Positions 6,242 through 13,334 of a stretch of 14,153 nucleotides of DNA are shown one piece after another (within the stretch, counting starts at the first letter, position 1; every line of letters begins with the position of its first letter). This stretch comes from Methanothrix sp. (lineage in GTDB: Archaea; Halobacteriota; Methanosarcinia; Methanotrichales; Methanotrichaceae): assembly GCA_003162615.1 (NCBI GenBank), contig PMNG01000163.1:514-14666 (forward strand), written 5' to 3'. The position numbers and the translations under genes are program-made. A model generated the notes under the pieces. The model was not told where the DNA came from. It worked only from the letters and a program-made list of their open reading frames with translations, and did not search any database.

Positions 6242-6706
6242 ATGGATGTCAGTCCCCGCCAGGATTTCCTCTCAGTAGAGATGAGCGGAGCAACAGCATC
6301 CGCCCTCCTCAACCAGGGGACCATAAACCTCTGGTTCGGCCGAAACGCGGAGAAGTCTCTGGTTTCCAAAATCATTCTAACCATCTCAAATGTAGACTCT
6401 ACCGCAGAGCACGAGAGGGAGGTCATATGCAGTTTCGAGGAGATAAGTGGGTTCGAGAGCTGTGGATACATACTGACTTCTTACGCCAGGAGGAATGATA
6501 AATACAGGGCGGTTTTTCTGGTTCCCTTCTCTGATCCTAGGGCACTCGATAAGCTCATAGGGACCATCTGCCACGACCTGGAGCTAGGAGAAGCCAGGAT
6601 GACCATCTCCTGGAAAGGTGGAAGAACCAGGATGAACATGTTGCACCAAGAGCTTTCCAAGCTGAATTGCTTTTCCTTTTCCAACATAACTTATAAGGAT
6701 GTCTAG
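6242..6706 (+). CDS. Unrecognised 154-aa protein
   Basis: ATG 6242 begins a protein I do not recognise. Upstream in-frame codons overlap the thioesterase gene and look non-native. The correctly spaced TATA supports this start. The sequence reads as a soluble alpha/beta protein: VEMSGATASALLNQGTINLW, KIILTISNVDSTAEHEREV, GFESCGYILTSYARR, then YRAVFLVPFSDP and ALDKLIGTICHDLELG. No signal peptide, membrane segment or metal-binding cluster is evident (three scattered cysteines, plus one near the C-terminus). It is divergent from the thioesterase and 70 bp ahead of an aminotransferase. Base composition matches the housekeeping neighbours, so it is likely a conserved lineage-specific protein. Confidence 0.7.
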   Translation: MDVSPRQDFLSVEMSGATASALLNQGTINLWFGRNAEKSLVSKIILTISNVDSTAEHEREVICSFEEISGFESCGYILTSYARRNDKYRAVFLVPFSDPRALDKLIGTICHDLELGEARMTISWKGGRTRMNMLHQELSKLNCFSFSNITYKDV

Positions 6707-6776
6707 CCAGAAGACCCAAGTCAAATGCTGCCCCGTCATAGACAGTCAGTTTTAGATATTAGCTAGGTGGGAGATC

Positions 6777-7880
6777 ATGAAGTTTGCAAGCCATATAAGC
6801 GAGATGGATATATCCGGGATAAGAAAATGCTTTGAAGGCGCAGGGCCCAACGCGATTAACCTTGGATTAGGCCAGCCGGACTTCGATACTCCGGCGCACA
6901 TCAAAGAGGCGGCAATTAAGGCCATCCGAGACGGGTTTACGGGTTACACCCCCAACTGCGGTTTCCCTGATCTTCTCCTGGCCATCAGCCAGAAGTTTCT
7001 GCGGGATAACCAGCTAAGATACTCACCTGAAGAGATTATGGTCACCAGCGGAGCGAGTGAGGCCCTCTTTCTGGCCATTGCTGCCCTCGTAGAGAGGGGA
7101 GACGAGGTTCTTGTGGGTGACCCTAGCTTTCTGTCTTACTCAGCCCTGACCAAACTGGTGGGGGGCAAACCAGTTGGCGTGCCTCTAAACGACCAGCTTA
7201 GGCTTACGCCCGATGCCGTGAACGAAATGATCACCGAACGGACGAAAGCCATAATAATCAACTCTCCCAGCAACCCAACAGGTGCCGTCCAGACCGAGGA
7301 GGAGCTGCGCGGAATCGCGGAGATCGCCGACGACAGCGATATCGCCGTCATTTCCGATGAGGTCTACGAGCATTTCATCTACGACGGAGAGCACATAAGC
7401 CCTGCCAGATTCTCGGACAATGTCATCACGGTTAACGCAGTCTCTAAAACCTACGCCATGACGGGATGGAGACTGGGCTATCTGGCGGCTAAAGGCGGAG
7501 CGCATGAGCAGCTTCTCAAGGTTCATCAGTACATCCAGGCATGTGCCTGTTCCATATCCCAGAAGGCGGCGCTGGCTGCCATTGCAGGTCCTCAGGAATG
7601 CGTGGCTACGATGAGGGACGAGTTCAAGCTTCGGAGAGACATGCTGGTAAAGGGCATCCTGGAGTTAGGAGTGGACCTGGTCAAACCTCAAGGTGCTTTT
7701 TACCTGTTTCCAAAAGTGGGAGACGGCGACTCCGCGGCGTCTAGCCTAGCCAAAGCCGGTGTCATCGCAGTTCCAGGATCGGCTTTCGGTCCAGAAGGCA
7801 AAGAGCACATCAGACTCTCCTATGCTTCATCCAGGAAGAACCTTGAAGAGGCGTTGAAGCGGATGAGAGGTATCCTTTAA
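6777..7880 (+). CDS. Class I/II (aspartate-type) aminotransferase
   Basis: A 367-aa PLP enzyme of fold type I. Visible elements are LGLGQPDFDTP (residues 29-39), the phosphate loop SGASEAL (91-97), INSPSNPTGA with N166, ISDEVYE with D194 (pyridine-nitrogen partner), NAVSKTYAMTGWRLGY with the Schiff-base Lys K224, and the substrate-carboxylate Arg R346 in HIRLSY. This is the set found in archaeal aspartate aminotransferases, which move amino groups between aspartate or another amino acid and 2-oxoglutarate. Exact specificity cannot be read from sequence. ATG 6777 follows GGTGGGAG at suitable spacing. An AT-rich TTTAGATAT at 6751 may be its TATA. The end overlaps the promoter of the IF5A gene. 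Confidence 0.92.
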   Translation: MKFASHISEMDISGIRKCFEGAGPNAINLGLGQPDFDTPAHIKEAAIKAIRDGFTGYTPNCGFPDLLLAISQKFLRDNQLRYSPEEIMVTSGASEALFLAIAALVERGDEVLVGDPSFLSYSALTKLVGGKPVGVPLNDQLRLTPDAVNEMITERTKAIIINSPSNPTGAVQTEEELRGIAEIADDSDIAVISDEVYEHFIYDGEHISPARFSDNVITVNAVSKTYAMTGWRLGYLAAKGGAHEQLLKVHQYIQACACSISQKAALAAIAGPQECVATMRDEFKLRRDMLVKGILELGVDLVKPQGAFYLFPKVGDGDSAASSLAKAGVIAVPGSAFGPEGKEHIRLSYASSRKNLEEALKRMRGIL

Positions 7881-7884
7881 ATAG
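7875..7884 (+). promoter_or_regulatory. TATA box for the IF5A gene, inside the aminotransferase stop
   Basis: CTTTAAATAG overlaps the TAA of the aminotransferase (7878-7880) and lies about 35-45 bp before ATG 7920. Transcription would start near 7907, leaving a short leader containing GGAGTGAT seven bases before the start codon. IF5A thus seems to have its own promoter. Confidence 0.5.
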
Positions 7885-7919
7885 GAGAGTTGCATTCGAC
7901 GCTAGGAGTGATGAAATAA

Positions 7920-8303
7920 ATGAAAGAGCAGGTTGAGGTCAGGGAGCTAAAGGAAGGAAGATACGTTATCATAGACGATGAACCCTGCATAATCAAGGCA
8001 ATATCCCACTCAAAGCCAGGGAAGCATGGTTCAGCCAAGGCCAGGGTTGATGCCATCGGCATCTTCGACGGCCAAAAGAGATCGGTGGTCAACCCTGTTA
8101 CCGCAAAGACATACGTCCCGACAGTGGAGCGCAGGACCGGTCAGGTTCTCTCGGTAAGCGAGAAGTCCGTCCAGCTTATGGACATGGGAACTTACGAGAC
8201 CCTCGATGTCCCCATCAACGCGGAAGACAAGCCAAAGCTTGAGCAGGGAAAAGAGGTTCCTTTCCTCAACGTCATGGGCAGAACTAAGTTGGATATTCGT
8301 TGA
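7920..8303 (+). CDS. eif5A: Translation factor aIF5A
   Basis: A 127-aa archaeal IF5A of normal length. The N-terminal domain carries the hypusination loop SKPGKHGSAKAR, with K35 as the lysine expected to become deoxyhypusine/hypusine. The C-terminal OB-fold domain follows (residues about 70-127, ending GRTKLDIR). The factor binds the ribosomal E site and relieves stalling, notably at proline runs. The start is fixed by GGAGTGAT seven bases upstream. A three-codon ATG AAA TAA reading frame overlaps that site, probably by chance. It converges on the methionine synthase gene with 237 bp between them. Confidence 0.97.
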   Translation: MKEQVEVRELKEGRYVIIDDEPCIIKAISHSKPGKHGSAKARVDAIGIFDGQKRSVVNPVTAKTYVPTVERRTGQVLSVSEKSVQLMDMGTYETLDVPINAEDKPKLEQGKEVPFLNVMGRTKLDIR

Positions 8304-8349
8304 GTTCCTTTCAGTCGAGCATTGACTCGCAAATTCGGCTAACAAGACG

Positions 8350-8376
8350 AGAGCAAGCCGGCAACCAAGTTGCTCT
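8350..8376. terminator. Inverted repeat between convergent genes, possible terminator
   Basis: AGAGCAA at 8350-8356 pairs perfectly with TTGCTCT at 8370-8376 (7-bp stem, 13-nt loop; an inner GCAAC/GTTGC pairing is an alternative). It is followed by a pyrimidine-rich run TATCTCTTTTCCT. It lies in the 237-bp gap between IF5A and the oppositely oriented methionine synthase gene. Archaeal termination depends mainly on T-runs, so the role of the hairpin is uncertain. Confidence 0.3.
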
Positions 8377-8540
8377 GACCTGCTATCTCTTTTCCTATGA
8401 ACTGTTTGTCCGGGTCCGATTCAACGCTTGACGTGAATCGATAAATCCTAGTGGTTAATGAGTACCAATTCTTTGCAACTTGTCGTTGTTATCGCTTTCG
8501 ACTGACTCTTTTCCTGCCACCATGATTATGCAAATCTTTG

Positions 8541-9533
8541 CTATTCGCCTTCTCCTTTGCGCGAGGATATTACAGCGGCTGCACAATTGGTTAGGAGCAA
8601 GCCAGCCATTGACTGGCTGGGCCAGGATCCGAGGCCGCAGTCAGGACCTACAGCCCTCAGCCTATCGCCAAAGGATTTGCGCGCCGCCTCCAGCCTCCTA
8701 CTGATAACTTCAACCGACTCCATCGCCAAGATTTCTCTCTCCAGCCTAGCAGGATCATCCCAAAGGTTGATGCCCAGCCGATCGTTCAGGCTCGCTGCCA
8801 TGGATAGAATGTCTGTCCTGGCAATGCCAACCCGAAGGTAGGTATTCGTCTCCTCCAGGAGCTTCCTGTCGATCAGCTTCAGGTAGTCTGGATGGGCCGC
8901 AGACTCGACACCTATTATGCGCAGTCCTGGAACCCGGGCACAGGGCTCAGCATATAGGGGCGAGTGGAGGTGAACCTCGCAGTCAATCCCTTTGCAGGGG
9001 CCGCTTGCTATCTCCAATGCCTTGAGGATCTCCCCCTCCTCGAAGACTATTGTGGAGCTTAGGCCCAAGGACGGCTCGTCTAAGGAGGCAACTGCTACTT
9101 TTCCAGATTCCAAAGCTCGCTCAAGAAATCTGGCTACGCTCCTCGCTAAGTTATAGAGTATATCAGTGTAATTCGTGGCACCAAAGGCTGTAAGGTAAAG
9201 CTCTACCGGACCGGTAACGCAAACGCGAACCCTACCGCCGAGCGGGACGGCCTGAAGCTCAACTATTTCCGCATTTTCTTTTTTAATTAGGTAGGGGCTC
9301 TCCTGGTTTTCAGGTTTCTCAATGGGGTCCAAGAACATCCTGATCATATCCCTGAACTGTGGATAGGTCGGCACTTCCACTCCTGCAGCTATTTTCTGGG
9401 CCAGGGTATCTTTCACCATTCTTAGGTACTGCTCACGAGAAAGGCCATCGAGCCGGATTCCATTGGGCAGGGGATAGCTGCCTATGTCGTCGAAGAAAAT
9501 GCCTTCGCAATTTGGCAACATATCGAACTTCAC
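8541..9533 (-). CDS. Core (MetE C-terminal-like) methionine synthase
   Basis: A 330-aa protein equivalent to the catalytic half of MetE without the folate-binding N-terminal domain, as in archaeal core methionine synthases. These methylate homocysteine using a methyl-corrinoid donor. Visible are IGSYPLP near the N-terminus, VTGPVELYL, ASLDEPSLG (D152, E153), EVHLHSPLY (H188, H190), IGVESAAH (E210) and VGPDCGLGSW (C299). In MetE the zinc ligands are His-x-Cys, Glu and Cys; here the first motif is His-x-His, so one ligand is changed. GTG 9533 overlaps the TGA of threonine synthase as GTGA, indicating translational coupling. I cannot decide between the known core families (MesA, MesB, MesC) by eye. 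Confidence 0.85.
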   Translation of the reverse strand: MKFDMLPNCEGIFFDDIGSYPLPNGIRLDGLSREQYLRMVKDTLAQKIAAGVEVPTYPQFRDMIRMFLDPIEKPENQESPYLIKKENAEIVELQAVPLGGRVRVCVTGPVELYLTAFGATNYTDILYNLARSVARFLERALESGKVAVASLDEPSLGLSSTIVFEEGEILKALEIASGPCKGIDCEVHLHSPLYAEPCARVPGLRIIGVESAAHPDYLKLIDRKLLEETNTYLRVGIARTDILSMAASLNDRLGINLWDDPARLEREILAMESVEVISRRLEAARKSFGDRLRAVGPDCGLGSWPSQSMAGLLLTNCAAAVISSRKGEGE

Positions 9534-10894
9534 TGCTCCTGAGATTTGGCAAAACGCCCAAGGTAATCCTTAAGAGATGCGTAATTCATGTTGATTTTAT
9601 CGAAATGCTCCTCTAGCTGATCAAGCTGAGCCATGGCCTTGGGCAGCGGCGGGTTGACTCCAGTTAGCCTGACAATCTCCTCGGGGAACTTGGCTGGGTC
9701 AGCGGTCTCCAGGGAGACGCAGGGGCTCCAATCTCCAACTTCTTTCAGGTATCTGGCGAGACCGGCCCAGCCTACAGCGCCGTGAGGCTCCAGGAGGACC
9801 TTGTACTGGTTATAGGAATCCTTTATCGTCCTCCTGGTCTCCTCGTCGGAGATAGAGACGGCGAATAGGTTTTCTCTCATGGCCTGCAGGTCGGGCTGTC
9901 TGTTCACATGGCCGGTCTCGTCCATCTGGCCGCCGTACAGACAAAAGAGCCTGGCTAAATTGCTTGGGTGGCCCACGTTCATAGCGTTGGAGATGCAGTT
10001 CTCGCTTGGCCGGATGGGCTCGTAGTCACCTGTTTTCATGAAGTTGGGGAACTCGTCGTTCTCGTTCGTGGCCACGATGAACTTATGGACGGGCAACCCC
10101 ATCTTCATGGCTATCAGCCCGCCCATTAGGTCGCCGAAGTTTCCGCTCGGTACGGAGAAGACGATTGTGTTTCCTTCCGTGGCCGTCCGGGAGTAGGCAT
10201 AGAAGTAGTAGACGGCTTGGGGGAGCAGCCTTCCTATGTTTATGGAGTTGGCTGATGAAAGATTCAGGCCTTTCAGGTCGGAATCTGCGAATGCCTGCTT
10301 GACCAGCGCCTGGCAGTCATCGAATTTGCCATCTACAGCTAAAGGGGAAACGTTCTTTCCCAAGGTGGTCATCTGGCGACGCTGCCTATGTGTGACCTCC
10401 TTTTCAGGGAATAGCACTACTACCGATATGTTCTCCAGGCCATAGAAGGCGTGGGCTACAGCCGAGCCTGTATCGCCGGAGGTTGCTGTAAGAATGAGGA
10501 CACTTCTTCCGTCCTTCTTCAGGAAGTACTGCATCAGCCTTCCCATGAGCCGGGCTGCGAAGTCCTTGAAGGAGCAGGTAGGACCTCTGTCAAGGCGCAG
10601 GATGTACTTGCCATCGTAGACCTTCTCAACAGGAACGTCAAAGTTGTAGGCGTCTTGAAGCATGGCGCGAAAGGCTTCATCTGCAACTAGGTCGCCCAGA
10701 TAAGGTTTGACTACCTGGTAAGCAATCTTTGGATAGCTCATCTTTGAGAACTGCGAGATCTTGCTCAAGGGAATAACCGGGATTCGTTCTGGCATGTAGA
10801 GGCCCTTGTCAGGGGCCTGGCCCACAAGCAATGCCTGCCGGAAGTTCACTCGTTCCGGATGGCCGTTGGTACTGAAGAACTCGATGTCGGACAT
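9530..10894 (-). CDS. thrC: Threonine synthase
   Basis: A 454-aa PLP enzyme of fold type II that converts O-phosphohomoserine to threonine. The N-terminal DKGLYMPERIP is typical of the longer class of threonine synthase. GPTCSFKDFAARLM contains the PLP Lys K110. TATSGDTGSA is the phosphate-binding loop, and PSGNFGDLMGG with NEPHGAVG-like LLEPHGAVGWAG follows later. ATG 10894 lies about 28 bp after a TATA element, giving a nearly leaderless transcript. It is the first gene of a two-gene unit with the core methionine synthase. The pair links two exits of the aspartate family, threonine and methionine. No oddities are seen. Confidence 0.95.
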   Translation of the reverse strand: MSDIEFFSTNGHPERVNFRQALLVGQAPDKGLYMPERIPVIPLSKISQFSKMSYPKIAYQVVKPYLGDLVADEAFRAMLQDAYNFDVPVEKVYDGKYILRLDRGPTCSFKDFAARLMGRLMQYFLKKDGRSVLILTATSGDTGSAVAHAFYGLENISVVVLFPEKEVTHRQRRQMTTLGKNVSPLAVDGKFDDCQALVKQAFADSDLKGLNLSSANSINIGRLLPQAVYYFYAYSRTATEGNTIVFSVPSGNFGDLMGGLIAMKMGLPVHKFIVATNENDEFPNFMKTGDYEPIRPSENCISNAMNVGHPSNLARLFCLYGGQMDETGHVNRQPDLQAMRENLFAVSISDEETRRTIKDSYNQYKVLLEPHGAVGWAGLARYLKEVGDWSPCVSLETADPAKFPEEIVRLTGVNPPLPKAMAQLDQLEEHFDKINMNYASLKDYLGRFAKSQEQ

Positions 10895-10920
10895 GGTCGA
10901 AAACGGTAAAGCGCATATAT

Positions 10921-10936
10921 TCTATAAAGCTTTGGC
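10921..10936 (-). promoter_or_regulatory. BRE/TATA of thrC-methionine synthase unit
   Basis: On the minus strand CCAAAGC-TTTATAGA resembles an archaeal BRE followed by a TATA box. Its TATA is centred about 30 bp before ATG 10894, so the leader would be only a few nucleotides. Confidence 0.6.
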
Positions 10937-11059
10937 GAGGTCAGGAATGAATAGCAAAGGAGGCGCGAGCAAACCGAGCTAGCCTAGATGGGAAGGAAAC
11001 AAAAAAGCGATCACACTTTAGATGATAATCCTCATAGTTCATCCATGGTGACAACGTGA

Positions 11060-11361
11060 GCCCTACACATTGGCGTTCGAAAAGTCATCTCTTCAGAGCC
11101 TGTGTCCCAATACGTATTTTACCTTATCTCGATTCTCATCCCAGACTATCTGAGATCAAAAGGATTTGGGGATGCGCTAATCGATTTAGAATACAGTAAG
11201 GTGGCAATGCTTGATACAGGGCTCAAGTTCATCAGCGATTTTGATGTGGAGTCGAAGATATAAATTGGTTCACAAGCTTATACAATTTTGAGGCCGAGAA
11301 ACTATGCGGAAATGCTAAGATTGCAAATGCTGTTATAGGCATACCTGTGGTGAAGAAATAA
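11060..11361 (+). pseudogene. Frameshifted remnant of an unrecognised gene
   Basis: Two collinear protein-like reading frames meet at about 11250. The first (open from 11060, TAA 11261) reads VSQYVFYLISILIPDYLRSK, then GFGDALIDLEYSKVAMLDTG and LKFISDFDVE. The second, shifted by one base, reads DINWFTSLYNFEAEKLCGNA, then KIANAVIGIPVVKK to TAA 11359-11361. Joined by a single-base shift they give a continuous, plausible C-terminal domain of about 100 residues. No start codon with a ribosome-binding site is seen; the N-terminal part appears to be missing. I do not recognise the family. It ends 18 bp before the stop of the convergent gene at 11380. The rest of the 10895-11379 gap (apart from the thrC promoter) shows nothing clear. 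Confidence 0.45.
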
Positions 11362-11379
11362 TGGGCAGACATAGTGCCA

Positions 11380-12366
11380 TCATACTTCATTCCACTCAAT
11401 GCTGTTCGCCCACGCAGCCTCAAAATGTTCTTTTATATGATCGATCAAATCCCTCTGAAGGTAAATCGTGCCCAGATAATACGGAGGTTCCTTTGGATCA
11501 AGGCTAAGTAATTTCCTGAAATCACAGGCCCAAAAGGGTCCTTCATTGTTGTACCATATCGATTGCCAGTTTGTAATGTAAGCAACTGATGTATATCTGA
11601 CCTCAATCTGGTCGCGGAAATCCTTGCCGAGTTCGATGAATTTTTTATACCTTTGTTCAATTACAGCCCCATATTCTTTAAGCATCAGCCCTTCATCTTT
11701 TAATATCTTGCGTTTTGTATTTTTATCAAAAAGGATTTTGGTATTATCATCAAAAAGAAGTCGCTCTGTCAATCCTCTTTTGAATGCTTCATGAGTGTAT
11801 TCAAAATAATCTGGAACCATATATGATTCGAGACTATTCGCCATTATATCTATTTTTTTAGTATCTCTACAACCATAACAAAGATTATTAATTCCTTCAC
11901 GAATCATCCAATATACATTGAATAATCCTGTAATGCTCCCCGTTTCTATCCCAAGCCCATATTTTTTGAAGTTCCTTCGATAATGCTCGTATAACTCCTT
12001 CACTTTGACCGTTCTAAACGCCATCTCTTCTGGCTGTTTCCAATACGTACGTGCCCGCTCCCGGTTCTCTTGCCAGATTATATCTGGGTTTGCTGGCAAA
12101 TATGTTTCGCGGTCAAAGTCTACATCAGAATCTTCTGTAAAATAAGTCCTTCCAATGATGCCCCTCTTTTGTAGTTCATTTCTTCCAGCATGCAACGCTT
12201 GCCTGTTGATATCATTTCCATAAATTGCCTGTGCCTCTTTTAAAATGCCCTGGAGGCTTGTAGGAAAATTTATTATTAAGCTAACATAATATATTGCAGC
12301 AGCCCTTGGGTTTTCAAAGCTGAGGCCTCTAAATATTGGCGAGAAGGTCCTGATGATCTCGTACAT
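11380..12366 (-). CDS. Winged-helix-like protein of unknown function
   Basis: Starting at ATG 12366 this is a 328-aa protein; the frame also contains an upstream TTG 12417, but a TATA-like TTTAAAAG at 12393-12400 favours the ATG. Residues 1-75 look like a winged helix: FENPRAAAIYYVSLIINFPT, then SLQGILKEAQAIYGNDINRQ and ALHAGRNELQKRGIIG (helix, turn, recognition-type helix). The middle is rich in charged and aromatic residues and includes CYGC. The C-terminal 110 residues (EVRYTSVAYITNWQSIWYNN, DFRKLLSL, YYLGTIYLQRDLIDHIKEHF) form a likely alpha/beta sensor-type domain I cannot name. The gene is AT-rich and flanked by long non-coding DNA, consistent with an accessory regulator. Confidence 0.7.
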   Translation of the reverse strand: MYEIIRTFSPIFRGLSFENPRAAAIYYVSLIINFPTSLQGILKEAQAIYGNDINRQALHAGRNELQKRGIIGRTYFTEDSDVDFDRETYLPANPDIIWQENRERARTYWKQPEEMAFRTVKVKELYEHYRRNFKKYGLGIETGSITGLFNVYWMIREGINNLCYGCRDTKKIDIMANSLESYMVPDYFEYTHEAFKRGLTERLLFDDNTKILFDKNTKRKILKDEGLMLKEYGAVIEQRYKKFIELGKDFRDQIEVRYTSVAYITNWQSIWYNNEGPFWACDFRKLLSLDPKEPPYYLGTIYLQRDLIDHIKEHFEAAWANSIEWNEV

Positions 12367-12392
12367 AATAATGCCTTTAAGCAATTGATGAG

Positions 12393-12400
12393 CTTTTAAA
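12393..12400 (-). promoter_or_regulatory. TATA-like box of the winged-helix gene
   Basis: TTTAAAAG on the minus strand lies 27-34 bp before ATG 12366, the spacing of a leaderless archaeal promoter. It falls within the alternative N-terminal extension, which argues against the TTG start at 12417. Confidence 0.45.
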
Positions 12401-12417
12401 CTTATCCAATTCGCCAA

Positions 12418-12800
12418 ATAGCCATTATCAGAAGATCATGTGAAACTATGAATGGGTATTTTGAAGAAATCAAGCTGACCATAAACTCGTTGGAACCATG
12501 AATTTGTGGCTATATTTAATTTTATACCAGCATAAAGTGATTATAAATAGAAAAATTTTAGCATAATACCGAAAGATATATGTGTACTCAAGACAATAGC
12601 GGCATAAGCAGAGAACAGCGAACAATATGGAGACATGGAATCTGCAGGATCGATGGCTTTAGGCACCATGCTCAGTTTGGGTGATAAAATGAAATAACTG
12701 AAATTCCCACATCCGAAAAGATGTTGCGAATTTTGAAAATCGGAATGGTTTCAGAGTATAGGAGATCGAATAAGATATATTGGCTTAGGGGGTAAACCTT
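12418..12800. other. AT-rich intergenic region
   Basis: No gene of normal size is visible on either strand. The only coding-like piece is a 17-codon ATG frame at 12448 (MNGYFEEIKLTINSLEP). GATTATAAATAG near 12539-12550 and AAAGATATATG near 12573 are TATA-like but have no ORF downstream at promoter distance; a small non-coding transcript is possible but unsupported. AGATATAT at 12773-12780 is correctly placed for the gene at 12801. Confidence 0.4.
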
Positions 12801-13247
12801 ATGGATTTGAGAGAATTGACCGCGCCGTGCGGTTTGGATTGCTTTAATTGTATCGCATATTTGGCAAACGATAATGAAGAGTTCAGAAAACAGGTAGCAT
12901 CATTAGGCATTCCCTATGAGGAAGCTGCGTGCGCAGGATGCCGAAAGGATAACGGCTGCCGCTTTCTTCAAGCGTCGGGGTTTTTGCCTAAGTCTGAATA
13001 TGGATCTACGCCGAATCGATGCAAGGTATTTCTGTGTGTTAGTTCGAAAGGTTTTGAGACGTGCGCTGACTGCTCTGATTTCCCATGCGATAACCTGCAG
13101 CCGTTTGCGGATAAGGCGGCGATCCTTCCACATAACATGAAGGTGTTCAATCTGGCATTGATAAAAAAAATGGGCGTGGAAAAATGGGCTCAGGAGAAGG
13201 CAAAACTTGTAAGGGATAGATATTTCGGCGAGAAGTTCAATATTTAA
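12801..13247 (+). CDS. Cysteine-rich DUF3795 protein
   Basis: A 148-aa protein with the DUF3795 pattern: APCGLDCFNCIAYLAND at the N-terminus, CAGCRKDNGC, then RCKVFLC, CADCSDFPCDNLQPFADKA and the C-terminal NLALIKKMGVEKW. There are more than a dozen cysteines, mostly in CxxC pairs, which suggests metal (zinc or iron-sulfur) binding. The family is common in anaerobic archaea and bacteria, and its function is unknown. ATG 12801 is preceded by GGGGGT at good spacing and by a TATA-like AGATATAT at 12773-12780. It is the last gene before a change to bacterial/CPR-like sequence. Confidence 0.85.
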   Translation: MDLRELTAPCGLDCFNCIAYLANDNEEFRKQVASLGIPYEEAACAGCRKDNGCRFLQASGFLPKSEYGSTPNRCKVFLCVSSKGFETCADCSDFPCDNLQPFADKAAILPHNMKVFNLALIKKMGVEKWAQEKAKLVRDRYFGEKFNI

Positions 13248-13275
13248 AGGCTGGGTTTATTGGGGTCCTTGCTCA

Positions 13276-13296
13276 GGGGCTGTGTCAAAATCTGGA
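13276..13296 (+). mobile_element. Possible insertion-sequence end (remnant)
   Basis: GGGGCTGTGTCAAAATC resembles the terminal inverted repeats of several IS families (GGGGCTGTNTCAAAA type). It sits 28 bp after the DUF3795 stop and just before the right-hand gene that looks foreign. No matching inverted copy and no transposase were found in the window, so at most it is a solo end or a boundary scar. Confidence 0.25.
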
Positions 13297-13334
13297 CCTA
13301 CGGATGTGCTTGCCTCCGGCACGGTCATTTAAGA

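Noticed and set aside
7910..7921. Three-codon ATG AAA TAA just ahead of IF5A as a regulatory leader ORF
   Set aside because: It overlaps the Shine-Dalgarno sequence and is too short to argue for; probably chance.
11232..11423. 63-aa minus-strand frame
   Set aside because: It overlaps the stop of the winged-helix gene and the frameshifted remnant, with no start signal or recognisable motif.
12903..13150. Three overlapping short frames within the DUF3795 gene
   Set aside because: The DUF3795 frame has a ribosome-binding site, a conserved cysteine pattern and normal length; the others are shadows.
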